From Gaiellasilicea sp963806955 (GTDB lineage Bacteria > Actinomycetota > Thermoleophilia > Gaiellales > Gaiellaceae), in contig CAWDZG010000001.1 of NCBI GenBank assembly GCA_963806955.1, forward strand, positions 434,001 to 498,000: 64,000 nucleotides of DNA. Direction: 5' to 3'. This document shows, one piece after another, positions 1 through 7,712 of the stretch. The notes under the pieces are model-generated. The model saw only the letters and a list, made by a program, of their open reading frames with translations, ran no database searches and was not told the origin of the DNA. The number at the start of each line of letters is the position of its first letter. Positions within the stretch are counted from its first letter, which is position 1. The translations under genes were made by a program, and so were the position numbers.

Positions 1-222
1 CTCGACGACCTCCCCGACCAGGCGTGGATCGGGATCGGCTACATCACGGCCGACCTCGGGGCGCTGCTGTTGCTGATCGCCTTGATCCTGGGCGGAATCG
101 GCCTGCGGCGCAGCCGGTCGGGCGGCGGCGGAGCGCTGTTGAAGACCACGACGGTGATCTCGCTGCTGCTGCTCGCCTTCTACGTCGTCGCCGTCTGGGC
201 GATGGGGGCGAAGCCGACCTAG
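1..222 (+). CDS. Small membrane protein, 5' end outside window
   Basis: The first 74 codons at the window edge form an open frame ending in TAG at 220-222; the start lies to the left. Two hydrophobic stretches are visible, one about residues 15-35 rich in Leu/Ile/Gly and one about residues 50-68, separated by an Arg/Ser/Gly-rich polar loop, so this is the C-terminal part of an integral membrane protein. I recognise no family. It ends 26 bases before the convergent end of the universal stress protein gene. It could belong to the stress island that follows, but nothing in the sequence proves that. Confidence 0.55.
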   Translation, partial: LDDLPDQAWIGIGYITADLGALLLLIALILGGIGLRRSRSGGGGALLKTTTVISLLLLAFYVVAVWAMGAKPT

Positions 223-248
223 CCGCGCCCGCCTGTGGGTAGGGCCGC

Positions 249-668
249 TCAGTGGACCACCAGCACGTCGCAGTGCGCGCGGCGCTGCACGGCTCCGCTC
301 ACGCTCGGCTCGAGCAGCCGCTCGAGAAACCCGGCTTCGCGCGTGCCGACGACGATCAGGTCGGCGTTGCGGCTCTCCGCGAGCTCGAGGATCTCGGTCG
401 CCGGGTCGCCGACCGTGACGACGCAATCCGCCTCGATGCCCCGGCCCGCGAGGTACTCGGTCGCGTGGGCCAGCTCCACCCGGTGCATGTCGGGCATGTC
501 CACGGGGTAGTAGGGGCCGATACCCGGGCCTGCAGCCGTGCCGCTCACGATCCGCGTCACGCTGGTGAGGACGAGCTCGGCGTCGAAGGCCTCGGCGAGG
601 TCGGCGGCCCGTTCGAGCGCGCGCTTCGCAGGCTCATCGTTGTCGTAGCCAACCACGATCGTCTTCAT
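249..668 (-). CDS. Universal stress protein (single USP domain)
   Basis: A 139-residue protein with the classic UspA fold signature: it begins MKTIVVGYDND and ends with the nucleotide-binding loop GTREAGFLERLLEPSVSG followed by the terminal strand CDVLVVH. The G-2x-G-9x-G-(S/T) ATP-binding motif is only partly kept, so ATP binding is uncertain. I chose the ATG at 668 because an AGGGAGG ribosome binding site lies about 6 bases upstream; a longer frame exists but adds an Arg-rich tail with no support. It is divergent from the P-type ATPase gene and is the first of three USP genes in this island, which is typical of dormancy or hypoxia regulons in Actinobacteria. Confidence 0.9.
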   Translation of the reverse strand: MKTIVVGYDNDEPAKRALERAADLAEAFDAELVLTSVTRIVSGTAAGPGIGPYYPVDMPDMHRVELAHATEYLAGRGIEADCVVTVGDPATEILELAESRNADLIVVGTREAGFLERLLEPSVSGAVQRRAHCDVLVVH

Positions 669-800
669 CGGAACCTCCCTGGATCGAGCACTGGGGCGAT
701 CGTCGCTCCGCGTGCGCGCCACCGCAACCGCGAAACCCGCGACGCTCCGGTGGACTACTACGGATGCCGCGCGGACGGGCGGCGGGCACGCTCACCCGAC

Positions 801-3389
801 GTGCAGGCTCTTGAAGCACCCCACGAGAGCGGGCTCGCCGAGCTCGCACAAGAGCTCTCCGTCGATCTCGACCGAGGGCTCGAGGAGCAGGAGGCCCGCC
901 GCCGTCTGAGCGAGGCGGGACCGAACCGGCTGCCGGTGCCGGTTCGACCGCCGTACGCCACGATTGCCGCACGCCAGTTCGCCGACCCGCTCGTCGCGCT
1001 GCTCGTCGGGGCCACCGCCGTCTCCGTGCTCGTCGGGGAGCCGCTCGAGGCGGTCGTGATCGCGGCGATCGTCGTGCTGAACGCCGTGCTCGGCTTCGTG
1101 CAGGAGGCGGGAGCCGAGCGCGCAGTGCTGGCCCTGCGGTCAGTCCTCCTACCCACGGCCGAGGTGATTCGTGGCGGCCGCGAGCGCACGGTGCCGGTCG
1201 ACGAGGTCGTGCCCGGTGATCTCGTCGTCCTGCGCGAGGGCGACCGGGTGCCGGCCGATGCACGCGTCACCGCGGCGGACCGGCTCGAGCTCGACGAGTC
1301 GGCCTTGACCGGCGAGTCACTGCCCGTCGAGAAGACGGTGGACGCCGTCGCTCGCAAGACGATCCAGGCGGAGCGCTCGTCGATGGTCTTTGCAGGCACC
1401 GGCGTCACCTGCGGCCGCGGCCGCGCCGTCGTCGTTGCCACCGGCCGGTCGACGGAGCTCGGGCGGATCGCCGGTCTGACCGCAGCCGCCCGGCCGCCGC
1501 TCACACCTCTGCAGCGGCAGTTGGGACGGCTCTCGCGAACGATGGTCGCGCTCGGCCTGGGAGTCACCGCCCTGCTCACGCTCGGCATGCTCGTTCGGGG
1601 CGCGACGCTCCAGGAGGCGGTCCTCGTCGGCGTTGCCGTCGCGGTCGCGGCCGTTCCGGAGGGGCTCGCCGCGACCGTCACGATCGCGCTCTCCCAGGGG
1701 TCGCGGGCGATGGCCGGCCGGGGGGCGATCGTGCGCCGGCTCGCGGCGGTCGAGACGCTCGGGGCGGCCTCGGTGATCGCAGCCGACAAGACGGGGACGC
1801 TGACACGCAATCAGCTCCGGGTCGCAGCCGTTTCGCCCGCCGGCGGCCGGACCGAGGAGGACGTGCTCGAGACAGGTGCGCTGGCCTCGACCGCCGAGCT
1901 CCTCGGAGAGGATGGCGATCTCCGAGTCGCGGGCGATCCGGTCGACGGCGCCTTTCTCCTGGCGCTCGCCGAAGCGGGGCGCGACGATCCACGCCTGGCC
2001 GGCAGACGCGAGCTGGTCCGGACGGTGCCGTTCGATCCGCAGCGCAAGCGGCTGACGATGGTCTACGCCGAGGCCGGTCGGTGGCGCGTCGTGGTCAAGG
2101 GCGCGCCGGAGACCCTTGTCGCCCGCTCGTCTCTCGGTCGGCAGGGACGGAGCGAGGTGCTCGAGGCCGCGCGGCTCTGGGCGGCAGAGGGACTGCGGGT
2201 GCTCGCGGTGGCCGAGCGGTTCGGGGAGGACGCCGGCAGCGAACGCGAGGAGGTCGACGACGAGCTCGCTCTCGTCGGGATCGTCGGCCTGCGCGACCCG
2301 CTGCGGCCGACAGCGGCCGCCGCGATCCGCAGCGCCCGCGACGCAGGCCTCGAGGTTGCGATCCTCACCGGCGACCACCCGGTCACGGCGTCGGCCATCG
2401 CCCGCTCGCTCGATCTCGACGGCGACGAGCCTCTGACCGGATCCGACCTGCAGGAGCTCGACGAGGCTGCACTGCGCGAGGCACTGCGGTACCGCAGTGT
2501 CTTCGCACGGGTGACCCCTGCGGACAAGCTCCGCCTCGTCGAGGCGCTCCAGCGAGCCGGGGAGGTGGTCGCGGTCACCGGCGACGGGATCAACGACACA
2601 CCGGCGCTCCGGCGCGCGGACGTCGGGGTCGCGATGGGCCTGAGCGGGACCGAGGCCGCGCGCGAAGCAGCGGACGTGGTCCTCACCGACGACGACTTCG
2701 CCACGATCGTGACCGCGATCGCCGAGGGGCGGCGGATCGCCGACAACATCCGCAGCTTCGTCGCGTTCCTGCTCTCGGCGAACCTCGGCGAGGTGGTCGT
2801 GTTCGCGATCGCGATCCTGGCCGGCCTCGGTGCTCCGATGACGGTCGTGCAGGTGCTGACCGTGAACCTGCTCACCGACGGGCTGCCCGCGATCGCCCTG
2901 ACCCGGGATCCCGCGTCGGCCCGGACGATGCAGCGGCGGCCGCGTGCACACCAGGGGCTGTTTCCACGGTGGCTCCAGGCCGCGCTGGCGCTGACAGGGT
3001 TGACGGTCGGGCTCGCCGCCACAGCCGCCTACGTGCTCGGTCGCGCCATCGAGCCGGAGGCCGCCCAGACGATGGCATTCGCGACGATCGCCCTGGCGGA
3101 GCTCGTCCTCGTCTTCTCGATCCGCTCGGGGCTCGCGCCGGCCTGGCGCGGCTCGCGCAGCCCGCTGCTGCTCACGAGCGTCGTCGCCTCACTCCTCGTG
3201 GTCGCAGCGACGGTGTACATCCCGTCGCTGCAGGACGCCTTCGGGACCGTGTCCCCGAGCGCCGCCGCCGTCGGTGCGATCGCGGCGCTTGCGCTCGCAC
3301 CGGTCGCGGCCGTGGAGGCTGCCAAGGCGCTCGTTCGCCACCGGCGAGGATCCGCATTCTCCCGCAACGACCTTGCGGGCACGCGCTGA
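801..3389 (+). CDS. P2-type cation-transporting ATPase (Ca2+ type)
   Basis: An 862-residue P-type ATPase that would pump a cation, most likely Ca2+, across the membrane at the cost of ATP. All core motifs are present in order: an N-terminal cation ATPase domain, TGES near residue 169 (actuator), PEGL near 285 in transmembrane helix 4, the phosphorylation site DKTGTLT near 329, KGAPE (nucleotide site), TGD, GDGINDT near 593 (hinge), and NLLTDGLPA in helix 6. PEGL plus the N..TD pattern of helix 6 matches SERCA/PMCA-like P2 pumps rather than heavy-metal P1B pumps, and there is no CPC motif. The start is uncertain: GTG at 801 gives the usual N-terminus, while GTG at 750 is also in frame. It sits beside stress proteins, as CtpF does in the mycobacterial DosR regulon. 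Confidence 0.9.
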   Translation: MQALEAPHESGLAELAQELSVDLDRGLEEQEARRRLSEAGPNRLPVPVRPPYATIAARQFADPLVALLVGATAVSVLVGEPLEAVVIAAIVVLNAVLGFVQEAGAERAVLALRSVLLPTAEVIRGGRERTVPVDEVVPGDLVVLREGDRVPADARVTAADRLELDESALTGESLPVEKTVDAVARKTIQAERSSMVFAGTGVTCGRGRAVVVATGRSTELGRIAGLTAAARPPLTPLQRQLGRLSRTMVALGLGVTALLTLGMLVRGATLQEAVLVGVAVAVAAVPEGLAATVTIALSQGSRAMAGRGAIVRRLAAVETLGAASVIAADKTGTLTRNQLRVAAVSPAGGRTEEDVLETGALASTAELLGEDGDLRVAGDPVDGAFLLALAEAGRDDPRLAGRRELVRTVPFDPQRKRLTMVYAEAGRWRVVVKGAPETLVARSSLGRQGRSEVLEAARLWAAEGLRVLAVAERFGEDAGSEREEVDDELALVGIVGLRDPLRPTAAAAIRSARDAGLEVAILTGDHPVTASAIARSLDLDGDEPLTGSDLQELDEAALREALRYRSVFARVTPADKLRLVEALQRAGEVVAVTGDGINDTPALRRADVGVAMGLSGTEAAREAADVVLTDDDFATIVTAIAEGRRIADNIRSFVAFLLSANLGEVVVFAIAILAGLGAPMTVVQVLTVNLLTDGLPAIALTRDPASARTMQRRPRAHQGLFPRWLQAALALTGLTVGLAATAAYVLGRAIEPEAAQTMAFATIALAELVLVFSIRSGLAPAWRGSRSPLLLTSVVASLLVVAATVYIPSLQDAFGTVSPSAAAVGAIAALALAPVAAVEAAKALVRHRRGSAFSRNDLAGTR

Positions 3390-3453
3390 TGGCGTCCGGT
3401 CCCTGCGCGACGAACCTGGGCTCAGGCAACGGTCGACGAGAAGGGAGCGGAAA

Positions 3454-4035
3454 ATGAAAAGGTGGTTCGCATACGGAGGCATCGCCGCGAGTGTCGTACT
3501 GATCGCGTTCGGCATCGGGGCGATCTGGATCGGCGTCAGCGGCTTCAACACGGTTCGCGACGAGATCGCAGCTCAGAGGATCACCGCCACGCCCGATGCG
3601 GCGGAGCTGACCGGCGGCAAGCTGCAGCCCGGCCAGGAGATCAAGACCGGATCGGACGCGCGGCAGTTCGCGTCGGTCATGGAGCACCACGCGCTCGAGT
3701 CGACGACGGGCCAGCGCTATGCCGAGATGGGGCGCTTCCTCACCCCGAGCGGAGAGCAGACGAGTGACGAGGCCCTGGCGGCGAAGACCGCCGACGGCCG
3801 TCCCGTCGAGAACGGGCTCCGCAATCTCTGGGTGACCGAGACGGCTCTCTCGACGGCGCTGAACACGTCGTTCTTCGCCGAGCGGGTCGCGGTCTTCTCG
3901 ATCGTGATGGGTGGCGCGCTCCTGCTGACCGGGATCGGCTTCCTCGTCCTGACGCTCGGCGGAGCGCTCGGGTACGTCGCGATCCCGAAGCTGGCGCACA
4001 GCATGGACGACAAGGCGTCGACCGCGACCCCGTAG
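3454..4035 (+). CDS. Two-pass membrane protein of unknown function
   Basis: A 193-residue protein with one membrane helix at about residues 5-28 and a second at about 150-175, enclosing a soluble segment of roughly 120 residues that carries conserved-looking stretches such as GQRYAEMGRF and a Thr/Ala-rich region. Topology prediction by eye places the loop outside, with a short charged C-terminal tail. The ATG at 3454 has a good AAGGGAG ribosome binding site 7 bases upstream. It follows the Ca2+-type ATPase by 64 bases in the same direction and precedes the CBS gene, so it is probably part of the same stress operon. I do not recognise the family. Confidence 0.75.
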   Translation: MKRWFAYGGIAASVVLIAFGIGAIWIGVSGFNTVRDEIAAQRITATPDAAELTGGKLQPGQEIKTGSDARQFASVMEHHALESTTGQRYAEMGRFLTPSGEQTSDEALAAKTADGRPVENGLRNLWVTETALSTALNTSFFAERVAVFSIVMGGALLLTGIGFLVLTLGGALGYVAIPKLAHSMDDKASTATP

Positions 4036-4117
4036 CGCTCGCGGCAGCCGGCGGCGAGCGGGCCGAAGGGCCCGCCCGCCGCAGTCAGGCAAACTGGACG
4101 AGAGCAAAGGAGCAGTG

Positions 4118-4543
4118 ATGAGGACGCAGGAGGCACCGGCGCGCATCCGTGAGCTTCGCGTCGGCGATGCGATGCACCGAGGCGTCTTCACGTGCGAGCG
4201 GGAGACGGCGCTCTCGGAGGTCGCCGAGACGATGGCACGGGAGTTCGTCCACTGCATCGTCGTCCGCAGCGGCAGCGGCGACGGCGGTCCCCCCTGGGGG
4301 ATCGTGTCCGACCTCGACCTCGTCGCGGCGGCGACCGTGCGCGACCTCGACCGCCAGACGGCCGGGGGCTCGGCGGCGACGCCGGTCGTGACCGTCACTC
4401 CGGACGAGACGCTCGAGCGTGCCGCGCAGCTGATGACCGAGCACGGCACGTCCCACCTCGTCGTCGTCGATCACGAACGCCCGCTCGGCGTCCTCTCGAC
4501 GCTCGACGTCGCCACAACCCTCACGAAGGAGAGCAACCGATGA
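4118..4543 (+). CDS. Tandem CBS-domain protein
   Basis: A 141-residue protein consisting of two CBS domains (about residues 10-70 and 78-136), the pair that usually binds adenine nucleotides such as AMP or ATP and acts as an energy sensor. Typical CBS features are V-x-DAM near the start, GIVSDLDL at the end of the first repeat and LGVLSTLDV at the end of the second. AAAGGAG lies 5 bases upstream of the ATG at 4118, which decides against the GTG three bases earlier. The stop overlaps the ATG of the following USP gene (ATGA), implying translational coupling. It resembles the stand-alone CBS proteins induced in dormant mycobacteria (Hrp1-like), which is a family-level inference. Confidence 0.88.
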   Translation: MRTQEAPARIRELRVGDAMHRGVFTCERETALSEVAETMAREFVHCIVVRSGSGDGGPPWGIVSDLDLVAAATVRDLDRQTAGGSAATPVVTVTPDETLERAAQLMTEHGTSHLVVVDHERPLGVLSTLDVATTLTKESNR

Positions 4544-5334
4544 CCACCCGGACTTCGACCACAGTCTTCGATCGTGTCGTCTGCGGCGTCGACGGCTCCG
4601 AAGCCGGCGTGGCCGCGGCGAGAGTCGCCGGCCTCGTCACCGCGCCGGACGGCGCGCTCACGCTCGTGTCGGCGAATGACCCTTCGCTCGCCGTGCACGC
4701 GGGCTGGAACATGGCGCAGGTCCTCGAGGCGCTCGCGGCCGAGGCCGAGGCAGCCCTCGAGCGCGGCGCGACGGAAGCAGAGCCGCTGCATTCGTTCGAG
4801 GCGAAGCTGATCCAGGGCGATCCGCTGCAGGTGCTGCTGGGGGAGATCGCCTCGCAGAACGCCACGACAGTCGTCGTCGGCAGCCACGGCCTCTCGCGGG
4901 TGACCGGGATCGCGCTCGGCGCGGTGTCGACGCACCTCCTGCACGAGGCGCCGTGCGCCATCCTGGTCGCGCGCGAACCGGTCGAACCGGAGCGCTGGCC
5001 GCGCCGGATCGTCGTCGGGATCGACGGCTCGAGCGGCTCGGCCGCTGCCTACGAGGCGGCGGCAGGACTCGGCGAGCGTCTTGGCGTCGAGGTGCGTGCG
5101 ATCGCGGCAACAAAGGATGCCCAGGTCGATCTGGAAGCCGCACGCGCGATTGCACCGGACTGCGAGGAGCACGACTCGCGCGCGCTCGACATCCTCAACG
5201 TCGCGTCCGAGTCCGCAGGCCTGGTCGTGGTCGGCAGCCGGGGCCTGCGCGGGTTGCGTGCGCTCGGCAGCCTCAGCGAGCGGCTGGCCCACGAGGCGCG
5301 CTGCTCCGTCCTGGTCGTCCGCCACGGCTCGTAG
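4540..5334 (+). CDS. Tandem universal stress protein (two USP domains)
   Basis: A 264-residue protein with two UspA domains: residues 8-144 and 150-263. Each begins with the hydrophobic strand and acidic loop (VVCGVDGSEAG; IVVGIDGSSGS) and ends with the GSHGLSR or GSRGLRG loop followed by the CAILVAR/CSVLVVR strand. The second domain is shorter and has lost part of its central region. The G-S-x-G loop retained in both suggests nucleotide binding. It is translated with the upstream CBS gene through a 4-base overlap and is followed 4 bases later by the VIT-family gene, making a compact stress operon. Confidence 0.92.
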   Translation: MTTRTSTTVFDRVVCGVDGSEAGVAAARVAGLVTAPDGALTLVSANDPSLAVHAGWNMAQVLEALAAEAEAALERGATEAEPLHSFEAKLIQGDPLQVLLGEIASQNATTVVVGSHGLSRVTGIALGAVSTHLLHEAPCAILVAREPVEPERWPRRIVVGIDGSSGSAAAYEAAAGLGERLGVEVRAIAATKDAQVDLEAARAIAPDCEEHDSRALDILNVASESAGLVVVGSRGLRGLRALGSLSERLAHEARCSVLVVRHGS

Positions 5335-5338
5335 CCCG

Positions 5339-5866
5339 ATGACGTCGGCCACCCGGGACCGACGCGAGGGAGTCGAGAGGTTCGCCGGCCACTACCTGCC
5401 GGACCTCGTCTACGGGGCGAACGACGGCATCATCACGACCTTCGCGGTCGTGTCGGGTGTCGTCGGTGCGGCGCTCGCGAACGAGGTGATCGTGATCCTG
5501 GGCCTCGCGAACCTCGTCGCGGACGGGTTCTCGATGGGGGCGAGCAACTATCTCGCGCGCCGCTCGCACCCTGAGGGGCAGCTCGCCGATCGGAGCGACG
5601 CGGCACGCCACGGGTTGGCAACGGTCGGCGGCTTCTTCGTCGCGGGAGCGATCCCGCTCGTTGCCTATCTCACGCCCCTTGCGGACGCGGTGCGGTTTCC
5701 GGCGGCCGCCGCGTTCGCCGGGATCGCGCTCTTCTCGGTCGGCGCGGCGCGGACGTTCGTGACGCGTCGTGGCTTCGCCCGCAGCGGCATGGAGATGCTC
5801 CTCGTCGGCTCGCTCGCCGGCGTGGTCGCCTACTGGATCGGTGCGCTGACGGCGGCGCTGGTCTAG
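5339..5866 (+). CDS. VIT/CCC1-family membrane transporter
   Basis: A 175-residue membrane protein of the VIT1/CCC1 family, which moves Fe2+ or Mn2+ in plants, yeast and bacteria. The diagnostic N-terminal signature is present: LVYGANDGIITTFAVVSG at about residues 21-38, then the DGFSMGASNYLA stretch at the end of helix 2. About five hydrophobic segments are visible. It lacks the long cytosolic metal-binding insertion found in plant VIT1, and at 175 residues is shorter than the usual 230 or so. The ATG is 4 bases after the USP stop, so it is in the same operon. Substrate is inferred from family only. Confidence 0.85.
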   Translation: MTSATRDRREGVERFAGHYLPDLVYGANDGIITTFAVVSGVVGAALANEVIVILGLANLVADGFSMGASNYLARRSHPEGQLADRSDAARHGLATVGGFFVAGAIPLVAYLTPLADAVRFPAAAAFAGIALFSVGAARTFVTRRGFARSGMEMLLVGSLAGVVAYWIGALTAALV

Positions 5867-5970
5867 ACGGACCGTACTTTCCCGCAGCGTCGTTCGGCGT
5901 CGCTGCGGATGGCATGGCAGCGGTCGGCCGGGAGGATTGGAGCCGACAGACGGCAGCTGAGGAGGGAACG

Positions 5971-6651
5971 ATGAGAGTCTTTGAGTTGATGACGGAGCGC
6001 GTGGTCACGGTCGGACCGGCGACGCCCCTGAAGGAGGTCGCGAGGACGATGGTCGAGCACGGGGTCTCGGGCGTACCGGTCTGCGACGCCGAAGGGCACG
6101 TCCTCGGCGTCGTGTCCGAGGGCGACATCCTCTATCGCGAGCACGATCCCGGCGAGGGCCGTCGTGGCCCGCTCGGCTGGCTCGTCGACGGGAGCGCCGC
6201 CGCTGCCTATGCCAAGGCGGACGCCCGCACCGCACGCGCGGCGATGACCTCGCCGGCGATCACGATCGCCCCGTACCAGTCGGCCGCGCAGGCGGCACGC
6301 GTGATGTGCGAACGCCGCGTCAACCGGCTGCCGGTCCTGCAGGACGAGCGGCTCGTCGGCATCGTCAGCCGCGCCGACCTCGTCCGCGCCTTCGTCCGGC
6401 CGGACGCCACGATCGAGGCAGAGCTGCGCGAGGAGGTGCTCGACCGGATCCTCTGGATCGAGCCCGGCACGATCGAGGTGCGCGTCGAGAACGGCGCGGT
6501 CGAGCTGTCCGGGCGGCTGCACGCCCGAACCGACGTCGAGCTGCTGACGCGCCTGGCGGCTGCAGTGCCGGGCGTGACGAGAGTCGACTCCTCCGTGGAG
6601 TGGGAGCTCGACAACCGGGCCCGGCGTGCTGCCGAGCGGATCAGCGGCTGA
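5971..6651 (+). CDS. CBS-pair plus BON domain protein
   Basis: A 226-residue protein with a CBS pair and a C-terminal BON domain. The first CBS repeat (residues 5-55) ends GVVSEGDIL, the second (about 85-145) ends GIVSRADLVRAF. Residues 150-215 hold the BON module, with the typical VRVENGAVELSGRL and VPGVTRV. CBS pairs sense adenine nucleotides; BON domains bind membranes or other partners, so this may link energy state to an envelope function. ATG has a GGAGGG ribosome binding site. The family (CBS-BON) is common next to USP genes in Actinobacteria. It begins 104 bases after the VIT gene, probably under its own promoter. Confidence 0.9.
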   Translation: MRVFELMTERVVTVGPATPLKEVARTMVEHGVSGVPVCDAEGHVLGVVSEGDILYREHDPGEGRRGPLGWLVDGSAAAAYAKADARTARAAMTSPAITIAPYQSAAQAARVMCERRVNRLPVLQDERLVGIVSRADLVRAFVRPDATIEAELREEVLDRILWIEPGTIEVRVENGAVELSGRLHARTDVELLTRLAAAVPGVTRVDSSVEWELDNRARRAAERISG

Positions 6652-6660
6652 GGCGGTCGT

Positions 6661-7062
6661 GTGGTGAGCCAGACCGTCCACCCGTTCGAAAGGGTCGTCG
6701 CGCGTCCGCACACGATCGTTGTCGGCTATGACGGCTCCGACGCCGCCGCGCGTGCCCTCGACGCTGCAGCGAACCTCGTCGGCTACGGCGGGACGCTCTC
6801 GGTCGTCACGGTCCACACCGCGACATCCGACCGCGCCGTCGCGTCGTCGGCACGCAAGCGTCTCCAGGACCGGCACGTCGAGGCGCGCTACCACGAGGCC
6901 GTCGGAGACCCGGCCGAGGAGCTCGTCGAGACCGCGCGGGCGCTCGGAGCCGACCTCCTCGTCGTCGCCGGCTGCAGCCGGCAGCCGGGTCGCAAGACCC
7001 TCGGCTCGGTCAGCTCGCGCGTCGTCGGCGGGGCGCCGTGCGACGTGCTCGTGGTCCGTTAG
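6661..7062 (+). CDS. Universal stress protein (single domain)
   Basis: A 133-residue USP with an N-terminal strand HTIVVGYDGSDAA, a compact central region, and the C-terminal GCSRQPGRKTLGSVSSRVV loop with CDVLVVR. The G-x-x-G/S pattern fits the ATP-binding class loosely. The start is GTG at 6661, or the adjacent GTG at 6664, 9 bases after the CBS-BON stop; there is a GGCGG-like ribosome binding site only. Its stop overlaps by two bases the stop of the convergent response regulator gene. It is the third and last USP gene of the island. Confidence 0.88.
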   Translation: MVSQTVHPFERVVARPHTIVVGYDGSDAAARALDAAANLVGYGGTLSVVTVHTATSDRAVASSARKRLQDRHVEARYHEAVGDPAEELVETARALGADLLVVAGCSRQPGRKTLGSVSSRVVGGAPCDVLVVR

Positions 7063-7712
7063 TCGGCGCGCTCGTCATCCTGCTCCAGCAGCCCTTCGGA
7101 GAGGGCATAACGGACGAGCTCCGCTCTGCTCGCGAGCCGGAGCTTCTGCATGATGTGCGCCCGGTGCGTCTCGGCCGTCCGCACCGAGATGAAGAGCAGC
7201 TTGGCGATCTCCTGGTTCGTGTGCCCGAGCGCGAGCAGCTGGAGCACCTCACGCTCTCGCTCCGAGAGCGGATCCTGCTCGGCTTTCCGGCGCTCCGCCG
7301 CGTCGGCGGCGATGAGCTTCGCGCCGAGACTGGGGTGGACGTACTGCTCGCCCGCCGCGACGGCCCGGACGGCGCCGACGACCTCCGTGTCCGCCGCCTC
7401 CTTCAGCACGTAGCCGCTCGCACCCGCGTCGAACGCCTCGCGGACGTAGCGCGGGTCGTCCTGCATCGAGAGCACGAGCACCTTGGCGGTGGGCACCGCC
7501 TGGAGCAGGGCCGGCAACCCTTCGATCCCGGTCTTACCGGGCATCATCACGTCGAGCAGGACGACGTCGGGTGCGGTCTCGATCGCCTCGAAGACGGCTC
7601 GCTCGGCGTCGGCTGCCTCGCCGACCGTCTCGAGGTCGGGCTCGGCGTCGAGCACGCGGCGAAGGCCCGTGCGGACGACGGCGTGATCGTCGACGACGAG
7701 GACGCGGATCAC
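7059..7712 (-). CDS. NarL/FixJ-family response regulator (DevR-like)
   Basis: A 217-residue response regulator: receiver domain at residues 1-120 with the acidic pair DD at 8-9, phospho-acceptor Asp in VVLLDVMMPG near residue 54 and Lys in GYVLKEA near 104; then a LuxR-type helix-turn-helix at about 148-205 (LSEREREVLQLLALGHTNQEIA). It should bind DNA when phosphorylated by the histidine kinase whose gene overlaps its start by 4 bases (ATGA). Domain order, length and the linkage to USP, CBS and cation-pump genes recall DevR/DosR, the dormancy regulator of mycobacteria. That role is inferred from context; no operator was verified. Confidence 0.93.
   Translation of the reverse strand: MIRVLVVDDHAVVRTGLRRVLDAEPDLETVGEAADAERAVFEAIETAPDVVLLDVMMPGKTGIEGLPALLQAVPTAKVLVLSMQDDPRYVREAFDAGASGYVLKEAADTEVVGAVRAVAAGEQYVHPSLGAKLIAADAAERRKAEQDPLSEREREVLQLLALGHTNQEIAKLLFISVRTAETHRAHIMQKLRLASRAELVRYALSEGLLEQDDERAD

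Noticed and set aside
252..800. A long in-frame N-terminal extension of the P-type ATPase
   Set aside because: The extra 183 residues are the antisense reading of the USP gene, with no family similarity. GTG 801 gives the standard start.
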